A DNA stretch of 64,000 nt from Szabonella alba (GTDB taxonomy: Bacteria > Pseudomonadota > Alphaproteobacteria > Rhodobacterales > Rhodobacteraceae), in assembly GCF_016765775.1 (NCBI RefSeq), contig NZ_JAESVN010000005.1:186001-250000 (forward strand). Direction: 5' to 3'. Shown here piece after piece: positions 1 to 9,445 of this stretch (position 1 is the stretch's first letter; each line of letters begins with the position of its first letter). Below the pieces are notes generated by a model. It was not told the origin of the DNA. It worked only from the letters and a program-made list of their open reading frames with translations, and made no database searches. The translations under genes and the position numbers were made by a program.

Positions 1-24
1 GCAACGCAGGATGCAGGCCCATGA
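1..24 (+). CDS. C-terminal end of an upstream gene (partial)
   Basis: The first 24 bases read in frame 1 as a short tail ATQDAGP followed by TGA, and that TGA shares ATGA with the start of cytidine deaminase. Stop/start overlaps of this kind recur throughout this operon (deoB-add, add-upp), so I infer that another salvage gene ends here, for example deoC, but eight codons cannot identify it. Confidence 0.45.
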   Translation, partial: ATQDAGP

Positions 25-422
25 CCCTTCTCGAAACCGCAACCGCCGTGCGCGAAAATGCTTGGGCGCCCTATTCGGGTTTCAAGGTCGGGGCTGCGAT
101 CCGCAGCCTTTCGGGCGCGGTCTATGCCGGCTGCAATGTCGAGAATGTCGCCTATCCCGAAGGCACCTGCGCCGAGGCGGGGGCCATCGCGGCCATGGTC
201 GCGGCGGGTGAAACGGCGATCGCCGAAGTGCTGGTCATTGCCGACAGCCCCGATCCGGTGCCCCCTTGCGGCGGTTGCCGCCAGAAGATCGCCGAATTTG
301 CCGCCCCCGATGTCACCGTCACGCTGTGCACGACAGACGGGCAGCGCCGCGCGATCACGGTGGCTGACCTTTTGCCGGGGGTATTTTCCGCCGCCCATAT
401 GGCGCGCAGCGAGGCGGGATAA
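21..422 (+). CDS. cdd: Cytidine deaminase
   Basis: A 133-residue protein of normal length for the homotetrameric bacterial enzyme that deaminates cytidine and deoxycytidine to uridine and deoxyuridine in the cytoplasm. The zinc site is visible: Cys50 with catalytic Glu52 in the TCAEAGAI segment, and Cys83/Cys86 in PPCGGCRQ. The substrate-binding NVENVAYPEG stretch precedes it at about residues 39-48. It starts at ATG 21, overlapping the end of the preceding frame by four bases, and is followed four bases after its stop by deoA. It is the entry step of the salvage operon: its products feed the phosphorylase next door. Confidence 0.95.
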   Translation: MTLLETATAVRENAWAPYSGFKVGAAIRSLSGAVYAGCNVENVAYPEGTCAEAGAIAAMVAAGETAIAEVLVIADSPDPVPPCGGCRQKIAEFAAPDVTVTLCTTDGQRRAITVADLLPGVFSAAHMARSEAG

Positions 423-426
423 GCCC

Positions 427-1734
427 GTGGAGGCGGCCCGTATCATTGCCGATATCCGGGATGGAAAACCGCCCGGAGCTGCGGCGCTGGACTGGTTTGC
501 CCGGGGTCTTGCCTCGGGTGATGTGACGGATGCGCAGGCCGGGGCCTTTGCGATGGCGGTCTGCCTGCGCGGGTTGGGGGATGAAGGCCGCGTCGCGCTG
601 TCCCGGGCGATGCTGGCCAGCGGGCAACAACTGCACTGGGATCTGCCCGGTCCGGTGATCGACAAGCATTCCACCGGCGGGATCGGTGATTGCGTCTCCT
701 TGCTGCTGGCGCCTGCGCTGGCGGCCTGCGGGGCCTATGTGCCGATGATCTCGGGGCGCGGGCTGGGCCATACCGGCGGAACGCTGGACAAGCTTGAGGC
801 GATCCCCGGCTTTCGAACCGGGCTGGACGCGCAGCAGTTGCGCCGCCAGATCGAGGATTGCCGCTGTGCCATCCTGTCGGCCAGCGCCGATATCGCCCCT
901 GCCGATCGCAGGCTTTACGCCGTGCGTGACGTGACAGGGACGGTCGAAAGCATCGACCTTATCACCGCCTCGATCCTGTCAAAGAAGCTGGCCGCCGGGC
1001 TTGAGGCGCTGGTGCTGGATGTCAAGGTCGGATCGGGCGCCTTCATGCAGAACATCGGGGAGGCCCGCGCCCTTGCCCGCGCCCTTGTTTCCACCGCGCA
1101 GGGGGCGGGCTGCATGACTACGGCGCTGATCACCGACATGTCGCAGCCGCTGGCCACGGCGGCGGGCAATGCGCTTGAGGTGATCGAGGTGATGGAAACC
1201 CTGACCGGCACCTCGGTCAATGAGGCGCTGCTGGAGGTCACGGCGGCGCTGGGGGGCGAGGCGCTGGCGCTTGGCGGGCTTGCCGCCGATGCGCTGGACG
1301 GTGCGGCGCGGATGCGCGACGTGCTGGAAAGCGGTGTCGCGGCCGAATATTTCGGCCGGATGATCGCGGCGCAGGGTGGCCCTCTGGATTTCGTCGACCG
1401 CTGGCCCGACCGCCTGCCCGCCGCCCCCGTGCAGCGGGACGTGCCCAGCCCCGGCGACGGGTTCATCGCGCGCATCGACACGCGCGCGCTTGGGCAGGCG
1501 GTGGTCGGGCTGGGCGGCGGCAGGCTGCGCGACGGCGACCGGATCAACCCGTCGGTCGGCCTGTCCGATCTGGCCGGGATCGGCGCGGATGTGACGGCGG
1601 GCCTGCCGCTTGCCATGGTCCATGCCGCCAGCGAAGAGGCCGCCGATGCGGCCATCGCCCTTGTGCAGGCGGCCTACCGGCTGGCCGACAGCCGCCCGCC
1701 GGAACCGCCCCTGATCCATGAAAGGATTGCCTGA
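427..1734 (+). CDS. deoA: Thymidine phosphorylase
   Basis: About 435 residues, phosphorolysing thymidine (and deoxyuridine) to the base plus deoxyribose 1-phosphate. The family signature [10 protein letters not shown] lies at residues 79-88, followed by the [20 protein letters not shown] region. The N-terminal helical domain and the C-terminal domain are both complete. The open frame extends upstream through cdd, but homology begins at the GTG at 427 ([14 protein letters not shown]), four bases after the cdd stop, so I use that start. The next gene starts one base after this stop. Deoxyribose 1-phosphate made here is the substrate of DeoB. Confidence 0.93.
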   Translation: MEAARIIADIRDGKPPGAAALDWFARGLASGDVTDAQAGAFAMAVCLRGLGDEGRVALSRAMLASGQQLHWDLPGPVIDKHSTGGIGDCVSLLLAPALAACGAYVPMISGRGLGHTGGTLDKLEAIPGFRTGLDAQQLRRQIEDCRCAILSASADIAPADRRLYAVRDVTGTVESIDLITASILSKKLAAGLEALVLDVKVGSGAFMQNIGEARALARALVSTAQGAGCMTTALITDMSQPLATAAGNALEVIEVMETLTGTSVNEALLEVTAALGGEALALGGLAADALDGAARMRDVLESGVAAEYFGRMIAAQGGPLDFVDRWPDRLPAAPVQRDVPSPGDGFIARIDTRALGQAVVGLGGGRLRDGDRINPSVGLSDLAGIGADVTAGLPLAMVHAASEEAADAAIALVQAAYRLADSRPPEPPLIHERIA

Positions 1735-1735
1735 C

Positions 1736-2944
1736 ATGGCCCGCGCCTTTCTGATCGTTATGGACAGCGTCGGCTGTGGCGGCGCGCCCGATGCCGCCGA
1801 TTTCGGCGATGCGGGGGCCAATACGCTGGGCCATATTGCCGAGGCCTGCGCTGCGGGTCGCGCCGATCAGGGCCGCAGCGGCCCGCTGCGCATGCCGCAT
1901 CTGGATGCGCTGGGGCTGGGGCAGGCGGTTCGCCTTGCCTCGGGTGCTGCGATGCCGGGGTTTGACGCGGTTCCGCAGGGCCTATGGGGGGCCGCGACCG
2001 AGGTGTCGCGCGGCAAGGACACGCCTTCGGGCCATTGGGAACTGGCGGGCGTGCCGGTGCCTTGGGACTGGACCTTCTTTCCCGATACCGACCCTGCCTT
2101 TCCCACCGATCTGACGGCCGAGATCTGTCGGCTGGCGGGGACCACCGGGATCCTTGGCAATCGCCATGCCTCGGGCACGGCGGTGATCGACGATCTGGGC
2201 GAGGCGCATCTGAAATCCGGCTGGCCGATCTGCTATACCTCGGCCGATTCCGTGCTGCAGATCGCCGCCCATGTCGAGGCTTTCGGTCTGGACCGCCTGA
2301 TCGAATTGTGCCGGGCGCTGGCGCCGCGCCTGCATGCGATGCGCGTGGGACGTGTCATCGCGCGCCCCTTCACCGGCGTGCCGGGTGATTTCCGCCGCAC
2401 GCCCGACCGGCGGGATTTCGCGATTGCGCCCCCTGCGCCCACAGTGCTGGACCATGCGGCGGCGGCAGGGCGGGTGACCCATGCGATCGGCAAGATCGGC
2501 GATATCTTCTCGATGCGGGGCATCGCGCATCTGCACAAGGGCGCATCAGACGCCGACCTGTTTGACCGGCTGGACGATCTGGCTGGAAGTGCCGAGGAGG
2601 GCGCGCTGGTCTTTGCGAATTTCGTCGAGTTCGACAGTCTTTATGGCCATCGTCGCGATGTTGCGGGCTATGCGGCGGCGTTGGAATGGTTCGACCGGCG
2701 GGCCGGGGTCTTTCTGGACCGGCTGCGCCCCGGCGATCTGGCGATCTTCACCGCCGATCACGGCAATGACCCGACATGGGCGGGCACCGAACATACGCGC
2801 GAACGGGTGCCGGTGCTGTGCGCGGGGGCGGGTGCTGGGCAGATCGGGCATTGCGCCTTTGTTGATGTCGCGGCCTCGGTCGCAACCCATCTGTGCCTGT
2901 CCGAAACCGGGCCGGGCCGCAGTTTCCTGAGGGGGATGGATTGA
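1736..2944 (+). CDS. deoB: Phosphopentomutase
   Basis: A 402-residue member of the alkaline-phosphatase superfamily that interconverts (deoxy)ribose 1-phosphate and 5-phosphate. The N-terminal metal-binding [12 protein letters not shown] segment, the ANTLGH motif, the cap-domain SGHWELAG region, [13 protein letters not shown] near residue 300 and [10 protein letters not shown] near residue 339 are all present, so both manganese sites look intact. I prefer ATG 1736 ([13 protein letters not shown]), one base after the deoA stop, to the ATG six codons upstream, because that is where family homology begins. Its stop overlaps the start of add. Confidence 0.95.
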   Translation: MARAFLIVMDSVGCGGAPDAADFGDAGANTLGHIAEACAAGRADQGRSGPLRMPHLDALGLGQAVRLASGAAMPGFDAVPQGLWGAATEVSRGKDTPSGHWELAGVPVPWDWTFFPDTDPAFPTDLTAEICRLAGTTGILGNRHASGTAVIDDLGEAHLKSGWPICYTSADSVLQIAAHVEAFGLDRLIELCRALAPRLHAMRVGRVIARPFTGVPGDFRRTPDRRDFAIAPPAPTVLDHAAAAGRVTHAIGKIGDIFSMRGIAHLHKGASDADLFDRLDDLAGSAEEGALVFANFVEFDSLYGHRRDVAGYAAALEWFDRRAGVFLDRLRPGDLAIFTADHGNDPTWAGTEHTRERVPVLCAGAGAGQIGHCAFVDVAASVATHLCLSETGPGRSFLRGMD

Positions 2945-3918
2945 AGAAAATTGAACTTCACCTGCATCTGGAGGGGGCTGCACCGCCTGCCTTCATCCGC
3001 AGTCTTGCCAAGGAAAAGCATATAGATATCGGCAAGATCTTCGATGAGGCCGGAAACTATGCCTTTGACGATTTCTGGCATTTCCTGAAGGTCTATGAGG
3101 CCGCGACCTCGGTCCTGACCCGACCCGAGGATTACGCCCGCCTGACCCGCGCCGTGCTGGAACAATCCGCTGAAAGCGGCGTCGTCTATTCGGAATGTTT
3201 CCTGTCACCCGATTTCTGCGGCGGGCGCGATCTGGGGGCGTGGCGCGAATATCTGCATGCCATCCGCGAAACGGCGGATGATGCTGGTCGCGATACCGGC
3301 GTGACGCTGCGCGGCATCGTGACCTGCATCCGCCATTTCGGCCCCGCCAAGGCACGGGAAACCGCACGTTGTGCGGCGGAAGCGGCAGGGGAATTCATCA
3401 CCGGTTTCGGCATTGCGGGCGATGAGACTGCCGGAAAGCCTGCCGATTTCGCCTGGTCCTTCGACATGGCGCGCGAGGCGGGGCTGCGCCTGACCGCCCA
3501 TGCCGGGGAATGGGGCGGGCCGCAATCCATCCGCGACTGCTTGCGCGATCTGCGGGTCGAACGCCTCGGTCATGGCGTGCGCGCCATCGAGGATCTGGCG
3601 CTGGTCGATGAACTGGCCGAGGCGGGCACGGTGCTGGAGGTCTGCCCGGGATCGAATATCGCGCTGGGGCTTTACCCCGACTGGCGCGCCCACCCTGTCC
3701 GCGCGCTTTACGAACGCGGCGTGACGGTCACCGTCTCGACCGATGACCCGCCCTTTTTCCACACCACCATGCAGAATGAATTCGACCGCCTGCACGCGGT
3801 TTTCGACGGCGATGACGCGGTGCTGGACCGGATCAACCGCAACGCGCTTGACGCGGCCTTCTGCGATGCCGATACCAAGGCGCGGATCGCGAAACTGCTG
3901 GAGCCCGGCCATGTCTGA
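2941..3918 (+). CDS. add: Adenosine deaminase
   Basis: A 325-residue metal-dependent (beta/alpha)8 hydrolase converting (deoxy)adenosine to (deoxy)inosine. Zinc ligands are seen in HLHLEG (residues 7-12, His7 and His9), the HAGE motif (His187, Glu190), GHG in [10 protein letters not shown], and the catalytic STDDPPFF aspartates near the C terminus. There is no ATG near the start of homology; the natural start is TTG at 2941, whose TTGA contains the deoB TGA, so translation is probably coupled to deoB. It overlaps upp by eight bases. Adenine deaminases of the same fold are an alternative, but the length and motifs fit Add. Confidence 0.88.
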   Translation: MKKIELHLHLEGAAPPAFIRSLAKEKHIDIGKIFDEAGNYAFDDFWHFLKVYEAATSVLTRPEDYARLTRAVLEQSAESGVVYSECFLSPDFCGGRDLGAWREYLHAIRETADDAGRDTGVTLRGIVTCIRHFGPAKARETARCAAEAAGEFITGFGIAGDETAGKPADFAWSFDMAREAGLRLTAHAGEWGGPQSIRDCLRDLRVERLGHGVRAIEDLALVDELAEAGTVLEVCPGSNIALGLYPDWRAHPVRALYERGVTVTVSTDDPPFFHTTMQNEFDRLHAVFDGDDAVLDRINRNALDAAFCDADTKARIAKLLEPGHV

Positions 3919-4543
3919 CCATCTTACCGTCGTGAAACACCCGCTGGTGCAGCACAAGCTGAGCCTGATGCGCGACCGCGACACCTCGACCGCCAGTTTC
4001 CGCAGGCTCCTGCGTGAGATCAGTCTGTTGCTGGCCTATGAGATCACGCGCGGGCTGGACATGACGACGCGCCGGATCGAGACGCCGCTGGAGCCGATGG
4101 ATGCGCCGGTGCTGGAAGGCAAGAAACTGGCGCTGATTTCCATCCTGCGGGCCGGGAACGGGCTGCTGGACGGAATACTGGAGCTGGTTCCGGCGGCGCG
4201 AGTCGGGTTTGTCGGGCTTTACCGCGATCCTGAAACGCTGCGGCCGGTGCAATATTACTGCAAGGTGCCCGATGCGCTGGAAAGCCGGATGACGATCGTG
4301 GTCGATCCGATGCTGGCCACTGGCAATTCCTCGGTCGCAGCCATCGACCTGCTGAAAGAGAAGGGTGCTGCGAATATCCGCTTTCTGTGCCTGCTGGCGT
4401 CCCCCGAAGGCGTGGCGCGGATGAAAGAGGCGCATCCCGACGTGCCGGTGGTCACTGCCGCACTGGACAGCCACCTGAACGATCACGGCTATATCGTTCC
4501 CGGCCTAGGGGATGCGGGCGACCGTATGTTCGGCACAAAATAG
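3911..4543 (+). CDS. upp: Uracil phosphoribosyltransferase
   Basis: A 210-residue type I phosphoribosyltransferase that joins uracil to PRPP to give UMP. Family hallmarks include [13 protein letters not shown] near the N terminus, [14 protein letters not shown], the PRPP loop [10 protein letters not shown] (the second loop glycine usually seen is Asn here), and the uracil-binding [13 protein letters not shown] at the C terminus. ATG 3911 lies inside the end of add, so the two are probably translationally coupled. It closes the salvage operon, recapturing uracil released by the upstream enzymes. Confidence 0.95.
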   Translation: MSDHLTVVKHPLVQHKLSLMRDRDTSTASFRRLLREISLLLAYEITRGLDMTTRRIETPLEPMDAPVLEGKKLALISILRAGNGLLDGILELVPAARVGFVGLYRDPETLRPVQYYCKVPDALESRMTIVVDPMLATGNSSVAAIDLLKEKGAANIRFLCLLASPEGVARMKEAHPDVPVVTAALDSHLNDHGYIVPGLGDAGDRMFGTK

Positions 4544-4611
4544 CAGGCTTTTGTCCTTTACTCAGCAACAATACTGACTCATTATCCCCGCACGCTACAT
4601 GGGGGTAGTCG

Positions 4612-5835
4612 ATGTTTGTCAGGGGTCTTTTGACTGCCGCTGCTGCGGTTTGCCTGCTGGTTACAGAAGTTTCGGCGCAAAGCATGGCGCGACCGGCGGA
4701 ACTGCCGCCGGCAAGCTTTCGCGGGCAGCAATATGTGGACAGCCGGGGCTGCGTTTTCCTGCGCGCCGGGATCGGCGGTCAGGTGAACTGGGTTGCGCGT
4801 CTGTCGCGCGACCGCACGCCGCTTTGCGGTCAGCAGCCGTCAGGGCGCAGGGTTGCCGTGGCCGAGGCGGCTGCGCCCGTCCCCGGTGCGGCCCCCCGCG
4901 CGACTGGGCGTCCGATGGATACCGTCGCCAGCCTGACCTCCCCCCCAAGGATCCGTGAGGCGCGCCGCTCGGCTCCGGTCGATACGCGCAGCTATGTTCC
5001 GGCAGTGCCGCAGCCGCGGGCCGAGGCCACGGCCCGACCCACGCCCGGCTGTCCCTCCGGGTCGCCGCATGGCAAGCGCGCGCGGCTGGCGGACGGACGC
5101 GTGACGATGTTCTGTTCTGCCGATCCCGATTTCGATCTGGCCGCAGCGGTCGCCCGCAAGAATGGTGTGCTGGCGCCCTCCGCGCCGACCCGGCTGGCTT
5201 CGGCACCGGCGGCCCGCGTCGCGGCAGCTCCCGCTCCGGTCGCCGCTCCGGTGGGCCGGTCGGCCTCGGGTTATACCTGCCCGGCTGAAACCCCGGTTGC
5301 ACGCCGTTATCGGCTCAATACGGGCGGCACGACGGTTCTGTGCTCGGATGGCGGAGCGGGAATTGCCTCACTTCGCGCGCCGCTGGCCGTGGGGGATGCG
5401 GACTTTGCCGATGCGGCGCCGCCGGTGCCCAAGGGCTATAAACGGGCCTGGAATGACGACCGCCTGAACCCGCATCGCGGCAAGGGCACCGCGCAGGGGC
5501 AGGCCGCGCAGGACCGGTTCTGGACGCGCGATGTGCCTGCCAAACTGGTCGGCCAATCGGCAACGGGGACGACAACGCGCAGCGTGACATCTGCCAGCAA
5601 CAGCCCTCAGGTCGGGGTTGCGAAGTCCTGGACCGTGCAGGTGGGCAGTTTCGGCGTGGCCGCCAATGCGAAGGCCACGGCGCAGCGCCTGTCGCGGCTG
5701 GGTCTGCCGGTCAGTGTCGCAAAAGGTGGCAAGTTGCAGATTGTGCGCGCTGGTCCCTTCGCCTCGGCCAATGCGGCGCAGCAGGCGCTTTCGGCCGCAA
5801 GGCGGGCCGGATTCGGGGACGCCTATATCCGCTGA
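4612..5835 (+). CDS. Secreted SPOR-domain protein with three cysteine-bounded modules
   Basis: A 407-residue protein with a typical Sec signal peptide (hydrophobic residues 5-20, cleavage near SAQ-S). The C terminus (about 338-407, beginning KSWTVQVGSF) is a SPOR domain, known to bind denuded septal glycan, so a periplasmic cell-wall role is likely. Between them are three cysteine-bounded segments: C47-C72, C147-C168 and C223-C244. The last two are each 22 residues and align as CP-x-R-x-R-L...T-[MV]-[FL]-C. The linkers are rich in Ala, Pro and Arg. It has its own ATG after a GGGGG tract and is followed by a strong terminator. I do not recognise a named family beyond SPOR. Confidence 0.85.
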   Translation: MFVRGLLTAAAAVCLLVTEVSAQSMARPAELPPASFRGQQYVDSRGCVFLRAGIGGQVNWVARLSRDRTPLCGQQPSGRRVAVAEAAAPVPGAAPRATGRPMDTVASLTSPPRIREARRSAPVDTRSYVPAVPQPRAEATARPTPGCPSGSPHGKRARLADGRVTMFCSADPDFDLAAAVARKNGVLAPSAPTRLASAPAARVAAAPAPVAAPVGRSASGYTCPAETPVARRYRLNTGGTTVLCSDGGAGIASLRAPLAVGDADFADAAPPVPKGYKRAWNDDRLNPHRGKGTAQGQAAQDRFWTRDVPAKLVGQSATGTTTRSVTSASNSPQVGVAKSWTVQVGSFGVAANAKATAQRLSRLGLPVSVAKGGKLQIVRAGPFASANAAQQALSAARRAGFGDAYIR

Positions 5836-5897
5836 GGAATTATCCGACGCCCCGCAAAAGGGGCGTCCGGCAAGAAGTCGGGCAGCAATCAGACTTG

Positions 5898-5925
5898 CAC
5901 CTCCGCCATCGGCGGGGGTGTTTTT
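5898..5925 (+). terminator. Rho-independent terminator after the SPOR gene
   Basis: A ten-pair stem (5898-5907 with 5911-5920, one T-G pair, ATC loop) runs directly into five Ts. A second hairpin just upstream (5846-5853 with 5860-5867, GACGCCCC arms) has no T tract. Together they end transcription of the SPOR gene. Confidence 0.85.
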
Positions 5926-5970
5926 CTGTGGGTGGAGTGTGACGGGACAGCGCGGGATATCGGGATGCCG

Positions 5971-6987
5971 TCAGCCGGAACAGATATCCTGCAGGGTCAC
6001 CCAGTCCTCATCCAGCATCAGGGCCGGGGGGGCGACGCCGTCAAACGGGTCGCCGTCGATCAGCGGGCGCTGGCGGTCATCGGGCAGGGTCAGCCCCAGC
6101 GCATAGGGGGTTGAGGCGATGCCCGCCGCCTCGAATGCCGGCAGCAATTGCGCCACGGGCGGGCGGGCGGGGGGTGCGGCGATCCGCTTTTCGGCATAGC
6201 CTGCAATCGAGGCGGGGGGCAGATGGCCCGAGGTCAGCAGCCGTAGCGTGGCAATGCTGCCCGCATGGCGCAGGATCGGCAGCATCGGATCCTCGATCCC
6301 GGCGGCAACAGTCTCGGCCAGCGCGAAACCCGCCGCCATGTCGGGGCCGTCCTGCTCGGCCAGCAGCGACTGGGGCAGGGCGATCACCGGGCCGGGCAGA
6401 TGGATCGGCGCGGTCAGCCCTTCGCGCAGCACGACGATGCGCGGGGCGGGATCGGACAGCCGCAGCGCAAGCCGGGTCAGGGCCTGCGTGCCGCGACGCC
6501 CGGCACAGGGCTGGCCGGTCAGGCGGGCCAGATCCTCCAGCGCCATGCGGCCGATATCCACCCGCGTCGCATCGCGCAGCACCGAAACCGTATGCGTGAC
6601 CAGCGCCTCGGGCAGAAAGATCACGGCCAGCAGGACGATCCCGCCCGCGATACTGCCCAATATGCCGTTTCGCAGACGACCGGGATGCGGGCGCGAGGCT
6701 TCCAGCGCGGAATGGACGGTGCGCAGGGCCGCGATCATCTCGGGGTCGTCGATTTCCAGATCCTCATCGCCCTCGGGGCCGGGGGCGAAGATCGCGGGCA
6801 GCGTCTCGGGATTGCGGCGGATGATGGCGGGCAACGACCAATGCGCCAGCGCTGTCTCCTGCCGGGGATCGCTGAGCATGAGCGTGCTTTCCCCCAGATT
6901 GACGACGACTTCACGCCGCTGGCCCTGCAGATCCGACCGCCACAGGCCGGTGCATTCCAGTTTCTGGTATTTTTTCAGCGCCGTCAT
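5971..6987 (-). CDS. Membrane protein of unknown function, weakly M48-peptidase-like
   Basis: A 338-residue protein. The N-terminal ~105 residues look cytoplasmic (a small beta-rich domain, LWRSDLQGQRREVVVNLGES). There is one hydrophobic segment at about residues 109-130 (ILGSIAGGIVLLAVIFLPEA), and a C-terminal ~200-residue domain follows. The order of that domain (IVVLREGL, then PGPVIALPQSLL, then FALAETVAAGIEDPML) resembles the layout of M48 peptidases before and around the HExxH helix, but the zinc histidines are absent (AETVA instead). That resemblance is my reading only. It faces the EamA gene divergently across a 257-bp gap. A secreted peptidase activity should not be assumed. Confidence 0.7.
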   Translation of the reverse strand: MTALKKYQKLECTGLWRSDLQGQRREVVVNLGESTLMLSDPRQETALAHWSLPAIIRRNPETLPAIFAPGPEGDEDLEIDDPEMIAALRTVHSALEASRPHPGRLRNGILGSIAGGIVLLAVIFLPEALVTHTVSVLRDATRVDIGRMALEDLARLTGQPCAGRRGTQALTRLALRLSDPAPRIVVLREGLTAPIHLPGPVIALPQSLLAEQDGPDMAAGFALAETVAAGIEDPMLPILRHAGSIATLRLLTSGHLPPASIAGYAEKRIAAPPARPPVAQLLPAFEAAGIASTPYALGLTLPDDRQRPLIDGDPFDGVAPPALMLDEDWVTLQDICSG

Positions 6988-7244
6988 CTGCCTGTGCGGC
7001 CTTGTCTGCTGCCTCTGCCCCGACGATAGCCGAGCAGACAGGCAGGTACAATCGTCTGGAATTCCCGGCCGGCGGCGCAGCGTGGCGCTGCCTGTGGGGC
7101 CGTCCTGTGAAAAGGCACCATCCGGTGCAAATATCCGCTTGAAAATTCGCGGCGCGCAGGCTCAATCATCTGGCCAAGCCGGGCGTCCGGCGGGGGCTGA
7201 CCCAGCGCCCCCTTTTCCCGCCGCCCCAAGTTGAAAGACCCCGG

Positions 7245-8183
7245 ATGACCACGACGCCCGACCGGACCCTGACCGCTGCGCTGGCGATCCTTGCCTATGC
7301 GCTGCTGATCGGTTTCACCGACAATTTCGTGCGCGTCGTCGCGGTCGAGGCGGGGCTGTGGCAGTTCCATGCGGTGCGCGCCGTGATGGCGCTGGCGCTT
7401 CTGGGTCTGGCCGCGCAGGTCGTGGGGCTGGATCTGCGCCCGCTGCGGCCGGGGGCGGTGGTGGCCCGTTCGGTCATCCATGCCACGGCGATGCTGATCT
7501 ATTTCGGGTGTCTGGCCTTTCTGCCGGTGGCGCAGGTCGCAGCTGGGCTGTTCACCGCACCGATCTTCGTGCTGCTGATCTCACGCTTTGCCTTTGGTGA
7601 ACCGATCGGCCCGGTGCGGGTGGTTGCGGTGATGCTGGGCTTTGCCGGGGTGCTGATGCTGCTGGGGCGCGACTCGCTGCAAGAGGCGCGTCTGGCGGCG
7701 CTGCTGCCGGTGATTTCGGGCGCGCTTTACGCCTTTGGCAATATCGTCACGCGGGAATGGTGCGCGCAGGAGCGGGCCGAAACCCTGCTGGCGGGGTTCT
7801 TCATGGCGCTTGGCGTGATGGGGCTGGTGGGCATGGGGGTGCTGGCCCTTGTCGCGCCCGAGGTTCCGGCCGGTACGGCGGGCTTTGTGCTGCGGGGGGC
7901 GGTCTGGCCGGGCGGGGAATTCTATCTCTGGACCTTCGTGCAGGCGGCGGGGTCACTCTTGGGTGTGGGGCTGATGATCAAGGCCTATCTGATCGCCTCG
8001 GCCAGCCGGGTCTCGATCTTCGAATATATCATCCTGCCCGCCTCGGCGCTGTGGGGCTGGGTGATCTGGGACGAGGTGCTGGACCTGGGTGCCTGGATCG
8101 GCATGGCGATGATCGCAGGCGCCGGGGCGATGATCGCGCTGCGCAGCCGTCAGCTGGAACCCGAGGCCACGCCGCTGTCATGA
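7245..8183 (+). CDS. EamA/DMT-family transporter
   Basis: A 312-residue integral membrane protein with about ten hydrophobic segments and the two-repeat layout of EamA (drug/metabolite transporter) proteins: repeat one from about residue 10 to 145, repeat two from about 155 to 300. Conserved features include the short charged breaks after helices and the GFAGVLMLLGRD end of the first repeat. Members export amino acids, nucleobases or other metabolites; nothing here fixes the substrate. It ends inside the tail of the convergent thymidine kinase gene, overlapping by 34 bp. Confidence 0.88.
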   Translation: MTTTPDRTLTAALAILAYALLIGFTDNFVRVVAVEAGLWQFHAVRAVMALALLGLAAQVVGLDLRPLRPGAVVARSVIHATAMLIYFGCLAFLPVAQVAAGLFTAPIFVLLISRFAFGEPIGPVRVVAVMLGFAGVLMLLGRDSLQEARLAALLPVISGALYAFGNIVTREWCAQERAETLLAGFFMALGVMGLVGMGVLALVAPEVPAGTAGFVLRGAVWPGGEFYLWTFVQAAGSLLGVGLMIKAYLIASASRVSIFEYIILPASALWGWVIWDEVLDLGAWIGMAMIAGAGAMIALRSRQLEPEATPLS

Positions 8184-8773
8184 TCCTCCAGCACCGCATC
8201 GTCCAGAACCGCGCGCCAGTGGCGGCGGCATAGCGAAAGATAGGTTTCGTTCCCGCCGATCTGCACCTGTTCACCATTCCGCAGGGCCCGCCCGTCCGGG
8301 CCGCGCCGCACGACCATCGTGGCCTTCTTGCCGCAATGGCAGATGGTGCGGACCTCGCGCATTTCATCGGCCCAGGCCAGCAGCGCCGCCGAGCCGGGGA
8401 ACAGCTCACCCCGGAAATCGACGCGCAGCCCGTAGCACATCACCGGCACGCCCAGATCATCGACTGCCCGCGCCAGTTGCCAGACCTGGGTCTTTTCCAG
8501 AAACTGCGCCTCGTCGATGAAGATGCATGCCACCGGACCTTGTGCAAGCCGCGCCGCGATCCGCGTGAACAGATCATCACCCGGGGCAAAGGTGTCTGCC
8601 GCCTCACCGATTCCGATGCGTGAGGCGATGCGCGCCTCGCCTGCGCGATTGTCCAGTTGCGCGGTCAGCAGATAGGTCTGCATCCCCCCCTCGCGGTAAT
8701 TGTGGGATGCCTGCAGCAGCGAGGTGGATTTCCCCGCATTCATCGTCGAGTAATGGAAATACAGCTTGGCCAT
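8150..8773 (-). CDS. tdk: Thymidine kinase
   Basis: A 207-residue type II (tetrameric) thymidine kinase phosphorylating thymidine with ATP. The P-loop STMNAGKST is at residues 9-17. The Walker B-like FIDEAQFL, the lasso-region CHCGKKA zinc cysteines and the thymidine-binding IGGNETYLSLCRRHW segment are visible. The open frame continues 35 codons upstream, but family homology starts at MAKLYFHYSTMNAGKS, so ATG 8773 is chosen. Downstream it overlaps EamA tail to tail. It functionally complements the cdd-deo operon at the left of the window, although it is not in that operon. Confidence 0.95.
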   Translation of the reverse strand: MAKLYFHYSTMNAGKSTSLLQASHNYREGGMQTYLLTAQLDNRAGEARIASRIGIGEAADTFAPGDDLFTRIAARLAQGPVACIFIDEAQFLEKTQVWQLARAVDDLGVPVMCYGLRVDFRGELFPGSAALLAWADEMREVRTICHCGKKATMVVRRGPDGRALRNGEQVQIGGNETYLSLCRRHWRAVLDDAVLEDHDSGVASGSS

Positions 8774-9445
8774 GCCGCCCCATAAACCGCAGACCGGCGC
8801 AGGACAAGCGATGATGATCAGGCCGGGCGACCGGTCCGCAAGGGATGAGAAAACAGGGGGGCCGTCAGGCCAGAGCAACCGGCCCGGTGGCCCCCCGCCA
8901 CCATTGAATTACAACAAAAAGGGTCTGCCGAACGCCCCGAACAATCCGGAACAAACTATCCGGACAGCCGACCGGCCGATGGGCCGACGAACCCTACCCA
9001 AACCGGCGCAGACGCACCGGACACTCGCAAATCGTCACGGACGTGCCGTGACAGGATGATGGATGACAAATCGTCACGATCCGATTAACGGGAAACGCTT
9101 TCCGGCCGTCCCCGGACCTGAGTTGAAAACATTTTGCCCATATCACTCCGACCCGTGCTTCAGGAACCATAGCTGGGGCTGGTCAAGGATATCGGCATCG
9201 AGGCGGGCTGAGCGCTTTCCGGCGGGGCCAAGACGACGCTTGGGCGCTGTTGTTCCGATGCGGCGGACCGTTTGACCGGTCCATGCTGATTGATGTGCTG
9301 GTTGCTCGGTCCGCGCTGCGCACAGCTTGTGGCGGCCTGTAATCGGCCGGGCGCGGACGGCACATGCAGCCCAATCCTGAGGATAAGGCGCAGCACTGAC
9401 CGGGGTCAGTGCCGCGCGCTATCTGCTTGGTTCAGGCCGTCAGAG
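8774..9445. other. 672-bp intergenic region upstream of tdk
   Basis: I see no convincing gene. Items present: the 12-mer CAAATCGTCACG occurs twice (9028-9039 and 9067-9078). The first copy overlaps a 7-bp hairpin (GTCACGG, 5-nt loop, CCGTGAC, 9034-9052). A 9-bp hairpin (GCACTGACC/GGTCAGTGC, 9393-9412) lies 33 bp past the helicase stop, with no T tract. Short frames here are low-complexity and have no ribosome-binding sites. Confidence 0.5.

Noticed and set aside
8930-8952. GAAC repeats resembling an SOS box
   Set aside because: The spacers between GAAC copies are 5 and 6 bases, not 7, so they do not match the alphaproteobacterial LexA operator.
9393-9412. Terminator of the helicase gene
   Set aside because: A 9-bp hairpin is present, but neither strand has a T tract after it; I note it only as a hairpin.
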